Positions 17,052-25,653 of a DNA stretch of 42,618 nucleotides are shown in pieces. Below the pieces are notes generated by a model. The model did not search any database, was not told where the DNA came from, and saw only the letters and a program-made list of their open reading frames with translations. The DNA comes from Planctomycetota bacterium (GTDB lineage Bacteria; Planctomycetota; JAMOSO01), in assembly GCA_027063065.1 (NCBI GenBank), contig JAMOSO010000034.1, positions 1-42,618 of the forward strand, given 5' to 3'. The translations under genes and the position numbers were made by a program. Within the stretch, counting starts at the first letter, position 1. The number at the start of each line of letters is the position of its first letter.

Positions 17052-17540
17052 ATGCAAACTATGAATTTAACCCAAAATCCAGATACTTACTTTATGAATA
17101 TGGCACTGCGTGAAGCCGAAAAAGCTTATGACGCAAAAGAAGTGCCTGTTGGTTGTGTAATTACATTAGATAACAAAGTAATTGCCAAAGCCCATAATCA
17201 ACGCGAAATGCTAAAAGACCCTACTGCTCATGCTGAAATCCTCGCCATAACTCAAGCTGCTGCATATTTAGAATCATGGCGATTGTTAAACACAACACTA
17301 TATGTTACTCTAGAACCATGCCCTATGTGTGCTGGAGCATTAGTAAATAGTCGTATTAAACGTGTTGTATTTGGAACACCAGATCCAAAAAGCGGTGCCT
17401 GTGGAAGCATTTTTAATATTTGCAATGATGACAAACTAAATCATCGTCTAGAAATAACTACAAAAATTCTTCAACCCCAATGCGCTGGAATTTTACAAGA
17501 TTTTTTTAGAATGAGGCGTCAAGACAAAAAAAATGCTTAG
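17052..17540 (+). CDS. tadA: tRNA-specific adenosine deaminase
   Basis: Converts A34 to inosine in tRNA-Arg(ACG), a zinc-dependent essential reaction. 162 residues from the ATG at 17052; an ATG at 17037 lies in the loop-proximal part of the rpmB terminator, so I reject it, and an ATG at 17061 is a further option. The zinc and catalytic motifs are DPTAHAEI (His ligand and catalytic Glu) and LEPCPMCAGALVNSRI (two Cys ligands). MALREAEKAYDAKEVPVGCVI is the usual N-terminal helix and strand. The last eight bases overlap queA, so the two tRNA-modification genes form an operon. Confidence 0.96.
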   Translation: MQTMNLTQNPDTYFMNMALREAEKAYDAKEVPVGCVITLDNKVIAKAHNQREMLKDPTAHAEILAITQAAAYLESWRLLNTTLYVTLEPCPMCAGALVNSRIKRVVFGTPDPKSGACGSIFNICNDDKLNHRLEITTKILQPQCAGILQDFFRMRRQDKKNA

Positions 17541-18564
17541 TTTAAACGATATAGACTACAAACTACCTGAAACACTTATTGCCAACCACCCTAGTGAAAC
17601 ACGCTCACAATCCAAATTAATGAGCTTAAACAAACACGGCGAGATAGTTAACCAAAGTTCTTTTAAAGAAATCGTCAATCAAATACCAAAAGATGCATTG
17701 TTAGTATTTAATGACACGAAAGTTATGTCCTGTCGCTTTTTTGGACACAAAGAAAGTGGCGCAAAGTTAGAATTGTTTTTATTAAAAGATGAAGGTAACA
17801 ATCTTTGGCGAGCTTTAACAAAATGCTCTGGCAAAATAAAAGTAGGACATAAAATCATTATAGATTCTGATATAGAAATAACCGTATCTGCAATTCATCA
17901 TGATGGCGAACGCAGTGTGCAATTTCCAAAAAACATTGATGTTTACAAACTAATGGATACGCAAGGATCTATTCCTCTGCCACCATACATCGCTAGAGAT
18001 AGCAATCAAGACGACAAAAACCGCTACCAAACAGTTTATGCCAAACAAGCTGGTGCAGTTGCAGCACCTACTGCTGGTTTGCACTTTGACACTCAATTAT
18101 TAGACAAACTAAAACGCAATGGCGTTGAATTTGCCCATGTAACACTGCACGTTGGTATGGGAACATTTAAACCAATATCATCAGACTCTATTGTCAAACA
18201 CACCATGCACAGCGAAGACTATATTATCGACAAAACAGCCAGCGACCAAATAGAACAAGCACGCTTGGCTGGACGACCAATTATACCAGTTGGCACAACT
18301 TCTGTACGCACTTTAGAATCAGCTTTTGCTAAATATGGTAAAATATGCGAATGCAGTGATTCAACCACAATCTTTTTATATCCACCTTATAAAATGAAAA
18401 TTTGTAATGGTTTAATCACAAATTTTCATTTACCAAAATCAACTCTATTATTATTAGTAGGCTGTTTTGTACCGCTTGATATATTAATGACGCGTTATCA
18501 AGACGCTATCAAAAATAAGTACCGCTTTTTTAGCTATGGCGATGCAATGTACATAAGCCCATAA
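17533..18564 (+). CDS. queA: S-adenosylmethionine:tRNA ribosyltransferase-isomerase
   Basis: Transfers and isomerises the ribosyl part of AdoMet to preQ1 at position 34 of GUN-anticodon tRNAs, giving epoxyqueuosine. The 343 residues are full length. Signatures are LVFNDTKVMSCRFFGHKESG, GAVAAPTAGLHF, HVTLHVGMGTFKPI, VGTTSVRTLES and LITNFHLPKSTLLLLV. It overlaps the end of tadA by eight bases and converges on lexA with only seven bases between the stop codons. No terminator is visible there. Confidence 0.97.
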   Translation: MLSLNDIDYKLPETLIANHPSETRSQSKLMSLNKHGEIVNQSSFKEIVNQIPKDALLVFNDTKVMSCRFFGHKESGAKLELFLLKDEGNNLWRALTKCSGKIKVGHKIIIDSDIEITVSAIHHDGERSVQFPKNIDVYKLMDTQGSIPLPPYIARDSNQDDKNRYQTVYAKQAGAVAAPTAGLHFDTQLLDKLKRNGVEFAHVTLHVGMGTFKPISSDSIVKHTMHSEDYIIDKTASDQIEQARLAGRPIIPVGTTSVRTLESAFAKYGKICECSDSTTIFLYPPYKMKICNGLITNFHLPKSTLLLLVGCFVPLDILMTRYQDAIKNKYRFFSYGDAMYISP

Positions 18565-18571
18565 CTAAAAA

Positions 18572-19201
18572 TTATGTTTGGCGTAAAACCCCAACCATCT
18601 TACCACAAATAGTTACATCATTTTGATCTAAAGGCACACGAATATCTTTAAAATGAGGATTTTCTGCCTTTAGCAACACATCATTACCTTCAATATAATA
18701 ACGTTTTAAAGTTACTTCATTATTGACACTCACTGCCATAATTTCACCTATTTCTGGAGTATCCTGTTTATTAATTACTACGATATCGCCATCTAAAATA
18801 CCCGCATTAACCATACTCAACCCATTAACACGCAAGGTAAACAAATCCGCACCCCTAAAGAAATTTTTATCTAAAGCTATTGTTCCCTCATGATTTTCTA
18901 CAGCAGTAATAGGTGTACCAGCCGCTACTTTACCCAAAATAGGAACTTCTACACTACCTGTAGAAGTGTGCCTAGGCCCGTCTTTTAAATCGCTTAAAAC
19001 CTCAATACCACGGGCTTTATTTGGCCATAAACGCAACCTGCCCTTTTGCTCTATTAAACGCAAATGCTGTCGAACAGCATTAGTGCTTTTATAACCAAAA
19101 TGATCGGCAATTTCGCGAACTGTTGGCGGAATTGAATTTTCTGTACGAAAACTACTAATAAACTCAACCACGCGTTCTTGAGTAGGGGTTAATCCCTTCA
19201 T
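18572..19201 (-). CDS. lexA: LexA repressor of the SOS regulon
   Basis: 209-residue autocleaving repressor. The N-terminal winged helix-turn-helix shows TVREIADHFGYKSTNAVRQH. The cleavage site is the Ala-Gly of GKVAAGTPITAV. The S24 protease domain carries the catalytic Ser in NGLSMVNAGILDGD and the catalytic Lys in NEVTLKRYY. RecA-stimulated self-cleavage would relieve repression after DNA damage. TGCAGGAG lies upstream of the ATG. A dyad over its promoter suggests autoregulation. Confidence 0.96.
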   Translation of the reverse strand: MKGLTPTQERVVEFISSFRTENSIPPTVREIADHFGYKSTNAVRQHLRLIEQKGRLRLWPNKARGIEVLSDLKDGPRHTSTGSVEVPILGKVAAGTPITAVENHEGTIALDKNFFRGADLFTLRVNGLSMVNAGILDGDIVVINKQDTPEIGEIMAVSVNNEVTLKRYYIEGNDVLLKAENPHFKDIRVPLDQNDVTICGKMVGVLRQT

Positions 19202-19243
19202 TTTTTACTCCTGCAGAAACAAACACTAAATTAAAAGTTATTA

Positions 19244-19284
19244 TATACTTAAAAGCAGTATAATACGATCTTGATTATTTTCAA
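19244..19284 (-). promoter_or_regulatory. lexA promoter with operator-like dyad
   Basis: On the minus strand TTGAAA (19284-19279), a 16-base spacer and TATACT (19262-19257) form a good sigma70-type promoter. The -10 is one arm of the perfect dyad TATACT-N7-AGTATA (19244-19262). A repressor bound there would cover the -10 and the start site. This is the geometry expected for a LexA box, but it does not match the CTGT-N8-ACAG consensus of gammaproteobacteria, so the assignment to LexA is inference. Confidence 0.55.
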
Positions 19285-19321
19285 TGAAAACATCCAATAT
19301 TACAAAAGCGTATTTAATCAC

Positions 19322-19349
19322 TTGACTAAAACACGCTATTAGCTAGAAT
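19322..19349 (+). promoter_or_regulatory. Promoter of the TetR-RND operon
   Basis: TTGACT (19322-19327), a 16-base spacer and TAGAAT (19344-19349) match consensus at five of six positions each. Transcription would start near 19356, within or beside the adjacent dyad. Confidence 0.7.
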
Positions 19350-19358
19350 AGTCAATAT

Positions 19359-19372
19359 TAATCAAATGATTA
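19359..19372. promoter_or_regulatory. Operator-like dyad at the TetR-RND promoter start site
   Basis: TAATCA-AA-TGATTA is a perfect 6+2+6 inverted repeat. Flanking AATAT/ATATT symmetry extends it with one base offset. It lies ten bases after the -10, a typical place for autoregulation by a TetR-family repressor, which is the first gene of this operon. Confidence 0.6.
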
Positions 19373-19408
19373 AATATTAGGTGATCGACAAATATTATTA
19401 GGTATTAT

Positions 19409-20089
19409 ATGGGCAAAATAACAAGCGCAGAACAAACTTGCGAACGACTGATAAACTCCACTGGTCAACTTATTGCAGAAATAGGAGTTACAGCCGTCTC
19501 TACCCGTGCAATTGCACATAAATCAGGAGAAAATATAGGTAGTATCCACTATCACTTTGGCAATAAAAATAATCTCTTTAAAGCTGTGGTTAAGCGTGCT
19601 ATTTCCAATGCTAAAATACGCGACTACCATAATATAATTAACAAACTTACTATAAAAACGGCCACTCCCACAAAACTTTCTTTACTTATTCGCTCCATTG
19701 TACATGAAGAAATAGATAATCTTTTTCGTTCTAACCAACCACTATGGCATACACAAGTAATCTATCAAATTCTACAACGAGATGACGAACTCTTTGAAAT
19801 TGTGCATAAAAACCTCCTTATTCCAGATATTGAGGTTATGTGGAAATTTTTTAAATTTATCGAACCTTCCATAAGCCAAGAGCACGCCTGTCTGCGTACT
19901 TGCATTTTTAAATTACCAATTTATTCACATATCAATTATATGGTAGCTATTTTAAAAAGTATTAATGCCTCATCTTTTGACGAGAATTATCTTCAACAAA
20001 TGGAAGAACTTCTAACTACTCAAACACAATTATTACTTGGGCTTCCTATTGACGCTCAACTTATACAGAAAAAGGAAATAAATCTATGA
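19409..20089 (+). CDS. TetR-family regulator (CecR-like)
   Basis: 226 residues. The N-terminal helix-turn-helix (about 10-60) reads AVSTRAIAHKSGENIGSIHYHFGNKNNLF, the classic TetR pattern. The C-terminal two thirds are helical and resemble the CecR (YbiH) ligand-binding domain (VHEEIDNLFRSNQPLWHTQV, then CIFKLPIYSHINYM). CecR-type repressors usually control adjacent efflux genes. Here the gene leads an operon with membrane-fusion protein, RND pump and TolC-like genes, joined to the next gene by an ATGA overlap, so it is likely their local repressor. The ligand is unknown. Confidence 0.9.
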   Translation: MGKITSAEQTCERLINSTGQLIAEIGVTAVSTRAIAHKSGENIGSIHYHFGNKNNLFKAVVKRAISNAKIRDYHNIINKLTIKTATPTKLSLLIRSIVHEEIDNLFRSNQPLWHTQVIYQILQRDDELFEIVHKNLLIPDIEVMWKFFKFIEPSISQEHACLRTCIFKLPIYSHINYMVAILKSINASSFDENYLQQMEELLTTQTQLLLGLPIDAQLIQKKEINL

Positions 20090-21228
20090 CACAAAAAAAA
20101 ATTATTATTGGGATAGGACTTTTAATCACCTTTGGTATTATCTCTCTTATTTGGCGAGAATTAAATCAAAACGATATTGCCAATAAAATAAAATCCAAAA
20201 AACAAACTTTAGCACAAACACCAAGAACAATTCAAATTGAAACAGCGAAATACGTTCAAATTAATAACCTTAAGACTTTTCCAGGAACTGTTTTAGCTTC
20301 AAAAAAGTCGCATCTTTCATTCCGTATTGGAGGCCCACTTGTACAAGTAAATGTAAAATTAGGTGTTCCCGTTAAAAAAGGCACGTTGCTTATGCAAATT
20401 GACCAACGAGATTTCAAAGACAGTATCAATTCACTAAATGCCCAATTGCAAGGCGCTGAAGCTCTACTTAAAAATGCCCTAGCGGATTTTCAAAGAGCAA
20501 AAAAACTTTTTCAAAAAAAAGTAATTGCACAAACCAACTATGACAAAGCAATTAGTATACTTAAACTAAGAAAATCGACTGTTAAAAATCTACAAGTGCA
20601 ACTTGATATAGCTCAACATCATTTAGAAGATACAACACTTTACGCTCCCTACGATGGGACTGTAACTGCACAACTGGTTCAAAATTATGAAATGGTAGCC
20701 CCTGGTAGAACCGTGTTAATATTTCATAATATTCAAGAATTAGAGGTTACTATTAATATCCCCGAAAAAGAAATCATCTCACGAAATATCAACAAAAACA
20801 GTCTTGTGCAAGTCAAATTTGCAGCCCTTGAAGGCTTAAGCATCCCAGCACGACTAAAAGAATGGGGTTCTTTAGCTGATTCTACCACCAAAACATATCC
20901 TATTACATTTGCCTTTTCTGCACCTAAGCAATACAAGATACTTCCTGGGATGTCAACATCAGTGATATGGAACGATCAACAACAACCAAAAAAACAATTA
21001 ACCGTACCTATTTCAGCCCTCAATGCAGACAATAATAAATCTACAATCTGGATATACAACACAGCAACACAAAAAGCTGTAGCACGACCAGTTACTCTTG
21101 GTGCTCTTTATAAAACTAACAGAATCATAATAACCAATGGTTTAAAAGAAGGTGAAACTTTTGTTATCACTGGGACAAGATTGATTAATAAAAATGACAT
21201 TTTAACTTTAAAAAAGGACACACATTAA
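20086..21228 (+). CDS. Membrane-fusion (periplasmic adaptor) protein of RND efflux pump
   Basis: 380 residues. An N-terminal hydrophobic segment (IIIGIGLLITFGIISLIW) anchors or exports it. A biotinyl-lipoyl half domain follows (VQVNVKLGVPVKKGTLLMQID), then a coiled-coil hairpin (about residues 115-190). The second lipoyl half is LYAPYDGTVTAQLVQNYEMV, and beta-barrel and membrane-proximal domains complete the HlyD/AcrA layout. There is no lipobox Cys, so it is probably held by the N-terminal helix. It bridges the RND pump and the TolC-like channel encoded directly downstream. Confidence 0.94.
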   Translation: MTQKKIIIGIGLLITFGIISLIWRELNQNDIANKIKSKKQTLAQTPRTIQIETAKYVQINNLKTFPGTVLASKKSHLSFRIGGPLVQVNVKLGVPVKKGTLLMQIDQRDFKDSINSLNAQLQGAEALLKNALADFQRAKKLFQKKVIAQTNYDKAISILKLRKSTVKNLQVQLDIAQHHLEDTTLYAPYDGTVTAQLVQNYEMVAPGRTVLIFHNIQELEVTINIPEKEIISRNINKNSLVQVKFAALEGLSIPARLKEWGSLADSTTKTYPITFAFSAPKQYKILPGMSTSVIWNDQQQPKKQLTVPISALNADNNKSTIWIYNTATQKAVARPVTLGALYKTNRIIITNGLKEGETFVITGTRLINKNDILTLKKDTH

Positions 21229-21229
21229 T

Positions 21230-24200
21230 ATGAATCCTGCTTCTTTTGCACTACGTAAACGCACTGCTATGATGGTTATGACCATCATATTAATAGGTGC
21301 TGGATTTATAGCGTATCAAAAAATCGGCCGCTTAGAAAATCCTGACTTTACAATAAAAACAGCTTTAATTACTACTACCTATCAGGGAGCAAGCCCTGCT
21401 GAAGTAGAACAAGAAATCACCGACCCATTAGAAGAAGCTATCCAAGCTATGAGCCAACTAAAAGAGGTACGATCAACTTCTCAAGAAGGCTTATCAATAA
21501 TTTATGTTGATATTAAAAGCACATATAAAACTAAAGAACTACCACAAATTTGGGATGAATTACGCAAAAAAATTAATGATGCCCAATCAAAACTACCTCC
21601 AGGTGCTGGCCATTCGCAAGTTCATGATGATTTTGGTGATGTCTATGGAGTTTTCTTTGCTCTAACTGGAGAAAAATACTCGAAAGCTGATTTAAAAAAG
21701 TACGCCAGAAAACTAAAAACCCAGCTGCTAAGCTGTGATGACGTTGCTAAAATTGACTTTTGGGGACTTCAACAAGAGGTTATCTATGTGGAATTTAAAC
21801 GCTCGGTATTATCAAAGCTGGGCATTTCTCCACTTATGATTGCCAATACCATTCAAACTCAAAACAGTGTTATCCCAAGTGGCAAAGTAAAGATTGATGA
21901 CAGTTATATCCGCATAACCCCTTCTGGAAATCTATCAAGTGTGGAAGTTATTAAAAACTTATATATAACTGGAGCTAGTCCAGACAAAAAGCTAATACGT
22001 CTTGGTGATGTAGCTACTGTTTATAGAAAATATATGGAACCTCCTCGCAATGAAATGTTGTTTAATGGTAAGCCTGCTATTGCATTAGGTATATCTACTA
22101 TACCAGGTGGAAACGTTGTCAATATGGGAAAATCCATACGCAATAAGCTTAATCAAATCAAAAAAAATCAACCCAAGGGCATGAAACTACACACAATTTA
22201 CTATCAAAGCGATATGGTAAATCATGCTGTTGATAATTTTGTAATCAACCTTGTTATGGCAATTGTTATTGTCATTGGTCTACTTATGTTATTTAGTGGG
22301 TGGGAAACTGGGCTTCTTATAGGTGTTGTACTATTTCTAACTATTTGCGGAACTTTAGTTGGTATGTTTGTATTAGGCATTACTCTTCAAAAAATATCAT
22401 TAGGAGCTCTTATCCTTGCTTTAGGTATGCTTGTCGATAATGCCATTGTCGTATCCGATGGCATATTAGTTAGAGTAGAACGTGGTGAAAACCGAGAAAA
22501 AGCAGCTGAAGATGTCGTCCGTGATACTCAATGGCCCCTATTAGGTGCCACTATTGTAGCTATTTTAGCTTTTACAGCTATAGGCTTTGCCCCAGGCAGT
22601 GTTGGTGAATTTTGTCGTTCTTTATTTGATGTAATGCTTATATCATTATTGTTTAGTTGGATTTTAGCAGTTACTATCACTCCTCTTTTATGTGTATGGT
22701 TTCTTAAAATACCAGATATACATGGAAAAGACCCATACGATAAGCCTATGTTTAAAATTTATCGCAAATTTTTACATAAAACTATTTGTCATAAATGGAT
22801 AACAGGTTTGGTAACTTTAATATTGCTATTAGTAGCTATATTTGGATTTGGATTTGTTAAAAAATCTTTTTTCCCCGGCTCTACTAATCCTTATTTCTAT
22901 ATTAATTACTGGCGCCCAGAAGGTACTCATTTTGATAATACCAAAAAAGATTTAAAAGAAATTGATAGATGGATTCGTTCACAAAAAGGCATAGCCAATG
23001 TTAGTGGTTTTTTTGGCGAAGGAGCCTTGCGTTTTATTTTAAGTTACGATTACCAAAATGCAAATAGTAGTTATGGTCAACTTCTGGTTGAAGTTACTGA
23101 TTTTAACCGAGTATCAGAATTTATAGACAAAACAAATACTTATCTTAAACAAAATTATCCTCAATCAGAGTCATACTGTAGTGATGTGCCCACAGGACCA
23201 GTAATCCCATTTAAAGTAGAAGTCCGTTTTTTTGGTCCCGATAAAACAATTTTAAAACAATTGGGAGACAAAGCCATCGCAATTATGCATAACGAACCAA
23301 ACGCGCGTGATTCTAGACTTGATTGGCGACAGCAAGTACAAGTACTACGCCCACGATTTTCCCAAACACAAGCCCGCAAAGTTGGAGTAAGTCGTGCCGA
23401 TTTAGCACAATCGCTTCAGCTTAATTTTAACGGTTTAATTACAGGACTATATCGTGAAGATAACGAGATGATTCCTATAATTTTTAGACCTCCAGTTCAA
23501 GAGCGTGCAACTGTAAACAACTTTAATGATGTGCAAGTATGGAGTTCTGCCAACAGAACCTTTGTACCAATTGCTCAGGTAGTATCATCGATAAAACATC
23601 AATGGGAATGGCCTAAAATTCAAAGACGAGACCGTCAAAATGTTATAACTGCACAATGCAACCCTGTAACTGGTTTTGCAGATGCATTACGAAATTCTTT
23701 AAAAGATAAAATAGAAGCTATCAAACTACCTACTGGCTATCGTATGGAATGGGGTGGCGAGTGGGACAGCTCTCAAGAAGCAAACGAACCGCTATCAAAA
23801 ATGTTTCCACTTTGTTTTCTAACAATGTTTATTATAGTAGTCTGGCTTTTTGACTCTATACGCCGTCCTTTAATAATATTTATGACAGTACCCTTGTCAA
23901 TAATAGGCGTTACTGGTGCCTTATTAATTACAGGCCTGCCTTTTGGTTTTATGTCAATATTAGGATTTTTAGGCCTATCTGGAATGCTTATAAAAAATGC
24001 AATTGTACTGATTGACGAAATAGAACTTCAACTAAAAAGAGATATTCCACCATACAAGGCAATTCTCGATTCTTCAGTCAGTCGTATGCGCCCTGTTATT
24101 CTAGCTGCTGGAACAACTATACTTGGTATGTTACCTCTGCTTACCGACCCTCTTTATTCAGGAATGGCTGTTACTATTATGGGAGGTTTATTTGCAGCAA

Positions 24201-24277
24201 CTTTTTTAACCCTTATTATTGTTCCTGTTACTTATACTATCGTATATCATATTAAAATTGAAAATACATATCTTTAA
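21230..24277 (+). CDS. RND-family efflux transporter, inner-membrane subunit
   Basis: 1015 residues of AcrB type. The N-terminal span and first porter domain include GRLENPDFTIKTALITTTYQ and ASPAEVEQEITDPLEEAIQ. TM2-TM6 follow, with the proton-relay helix LGMLVDNAIVVSDGILV, a second porter domain, and TM8-TM12 with LGLSGMLIKNAIVLIDEIEL, whose Lys matches the relay Lys of AcrB. The AcrB Asp407-Asp408 pair is Asp-Asn here, as in some other RND subfamilies. It is a proton-driven drug or solute exporter; substrates cannot be told. It follows the adaptor gene with a one-base gap. Confidence 0.95.
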   Translation: MNPASFALRKRTAMMVMTIILIGAGFIAYQKIGRLENPDFTIKTALITTTYQGASPAEVEQEITDPLEEAIQAMSQLKEVRSTSQEGLSIIYVDIKSTYKTKELPQIWDELRKKINDAQSKLPPGAGHSQVHDDFGDVYGVFFALTGEKYSKADLKKYARKLKTQLLSCDDVAKIDFWGLQQEVIYVEFKRSVLSKLGISPLMIANTIQTQNSVIPSGKVKIDDSYIRITPSGNLSSVEVIKNLYITGASPDKKLIRLGDVATVYRKYMEPPRNEMLFNGKPAIALGISTIPGGNVVNMGKSIRNKLNQIKKNQPKGMKLHTIYYQSDMVNHAVDNFVINLVMAIVIVIGLLMLFSGWETGLLIGVVLFLTICGTLVGMFVLGITLQKISLGALILALGMLVDNAIVVSDGILVRVERGENREKAAEDVVRDTQWPLLGATIVAILAFTAIGFAPGSVGEFCRSLFDVMLISLLFSWILAVTITPLLCVWFLKIPDIHGKDPYDKPMFKIYRKFLHKTICHKWITGLVTLILLLVAIFGFGFVKKSFFPGSTNPYFYINYWRPEGTHFDNTKKDLKEIDRWIRSQKGIANVSGFFGEGALRFILSYDYQNANSSYGQLLVEVTDFNRVSEFIDKTNTYLKQNYPQSESYCSDVPTGPVIPFKVEVRFFGPDKTILKQLGDKAIAIMHNEPNARDSRLDWRQQVQVLRPRFSQTQARKVGVSRADLAQSLQLNFNGLITGLYREDNEMIPIIFRPPVQERATVNNFNDVQVWSSANRTFVPIAQVVSSIKHQWEWPKIQRRDRQNVITAQCNPVTGFADALRNSLKDKIEAIKLPTGYRMEWGGEWDSSQEANEPLSKMFPLCFLTMFIIVVWLFDSIRRPLIIFMTVPLSIIGVTGALLITGLPFGFMSILGFLGLSGMLIKNAIVLIDEIELQLKRDIPPYKAILDSSVSRMRPVILAAGTTILGMLPLLTDPLYSGMAVTIMGGLFAATFLTLIIVPVTYTIVYHIKIENTYL

Positions 24278-24290
24278 AGACGGAGTAATT

Positions 24291-25601
24291 ATGAAAATCT
24301 TTGTATTTATATTAACAAGTTTTATCTACTGCAATTTTATCATTGCAAGCGAATCTGGTATGACCCTAATGGAGGTTCGTTCTGTAGTGCTAAAAAACAA
24401 CCCAACTGTAGCACAATCACTAGCACGCATAGAAGCTGCCAAGGCAACTCTTATACAAGCAAAATCTACCTACTACCCATCACTCTCATTAAAAGGAAAC
24501 GCCTCAGCTACAAATGCAAGCGAGCACTCAAAAATTGCTATTTTTCAACGTCAACGCGATAGTTTTAATAACGCAGGCGGAGGAATTGAATTAAGCTATC
24601 TTCTCTTTGATGGTTTTGCTCGCAAAGCTCGTAAACTAGCCGCTAAATATAGCATACAGCAATCGCAAGAACTTGCTGATGAAACTAGAAGATTACTACT
24701 ATCTTCAACAACTATTGCATTTAGACAGGCTCAATTATCTAAAGAAAAAATGCACATTGCTAAACAAGATAAAGAATTTAATCTATCTCTCAAAAAAGAA
24801 GCAAAAATCAGATATAACACAGGTTCTGTACCTATAACTAATGTATATAATTTTTCTATCCGTGCTCTTCAAGCAAACAATGCTTATCTAAATGCAGAAC
24901 TTAACTACAAAATATCTTGTACAGTTCTTAGCGAACTAATGGCGCTACCTAACACAACCCTATTAATTGAACAACAACCAAAATCCATAGTATTTAATTT
25001 TCCAAATAAAATTTATTCATTAGAAAATGAAATTAAATACGCCTTAAAGCATCGTCCTGACTACAAAAGTATGACATCCCTTCATAATATACTAGAAGAG
25101 CAATCCACAATTGCAAAAAGTAATTATTATCCCAAACTAATAGCTACAGCTGGTCTTAACTATACTGAATACTACGGCACAGGACCTATAGATCAATACG
25201 GTAATCACAATTCATACGCGGGAATCACTGCTGTTTGGGACATATTTAATGGAGGCAACACGAAAGGTATGATAAAAAAATCCCATGCCGAAATCCTTGC
25301 CTTAGACAAACAAAAAGAACAACTGTGGTTATCAATTAAATCTGCCATACAACAACGTCTTGATAGTGCCATCACAGCTAAAAACATTTGTATCCAACAG
25401 CAAGAAATTTATAAACTTAGTATTTTAGTTCGCGATGCGGTTGCAAAGTCATACAAAGCTGGCGTTGCTTCAATTACAAGACTTAACGAAGTCCAAACCG
25501 ATCTTGTCAGAGCTAAAGGTGGATACGCAACTGCGTTTATTGCTTATCTTCTTGCTCTAAATGAAATAGATGCTACTACAGGCAGAATCTTAGCATATTA
25601 A
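24291..25601 (+). CDS. TolC-like outer-membrane efflux channel
   Basis: 436 residues from the ATG at 24291, which has GGAG five bases upstream; an ORF start 72 bases earlier overlaps the pump gene and lacks one. A signal peptide (MKIFVFILTSFIYCNFIIAS) leads two OEP repeats with the long-helix pattern (NPTVAQSLARIEAAKATLIQ and its counterpart in the second half, HRPDYKSMTSLHNILEEQ) and strand segments such as GGGIELSYLLFDGFARKARK. It would form the trimeric outer-membrane duct for the RND pump. A bidirectional terminator follows. Confidence 0.93.
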   Translation: MKIFVFILTSFIYCNFIIASESGMTLMEVRSVVLKNNPTVAQSLARIEAAKATLIQAKSTYYPSLSLKGNASATNASEHSKIAIFQRQRDSFNNAGGGIELSYLLFDGFARKARKLAAKYSIQQSQELADETRRLLLSSTTIAFRQAQLSKEKMHIAKQDKEFNLSLKKEAKIRYNTGSVPITNVYNFSIRALQANNAYLNAELNYKISCTVLSELMALPNTTLLIEQQPKSIVFNFPNKIYSLENEIKYALKHRPDYKSMTSLHNILEEQSTIAKSNYYPKLIATAGLNYTEYYGTGPIDQYGNHNSYAGITAVWDIFNGGNTKGMIKKSHAEILALDKQKEQLWLSIKSAIQQRLDSAITAKNICIQQQEIYKLSILVRDAVAKSYKAGVASITRLNEVQTDLVRAKGGYATAFIAYLLALNEIDATTGRILAY

Positions 25602-25605
25602 AAAT

Positions 25606-25653
25606 AAAAAATTATGAATATTGGCTATCGACCTAATATTCATAATTTTTTTT
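25606..25653. terminator. Bidirectional terminator between tolC-like gene and convergent gene
   Basis: AAAAAATTATGAATATT (25606-25622) pairs with AATATTCATAATTTTTT (25635-25651), a stem of about 17 bp with a 12-base loop. T runs occur on either strand. The stop codon of the convergent gene lies in the loop, so the hairpin can end both transcripts. Confidence 0.8.

Noticed and set aside
19202-19408. Canonical CTGT-N8-ACAG LexA box or GTTC-N7-GTTC box upstream of lexA
   Set aside because: Neither pattern is present; only the TATACT-N7-AGTATA dyad is seen.
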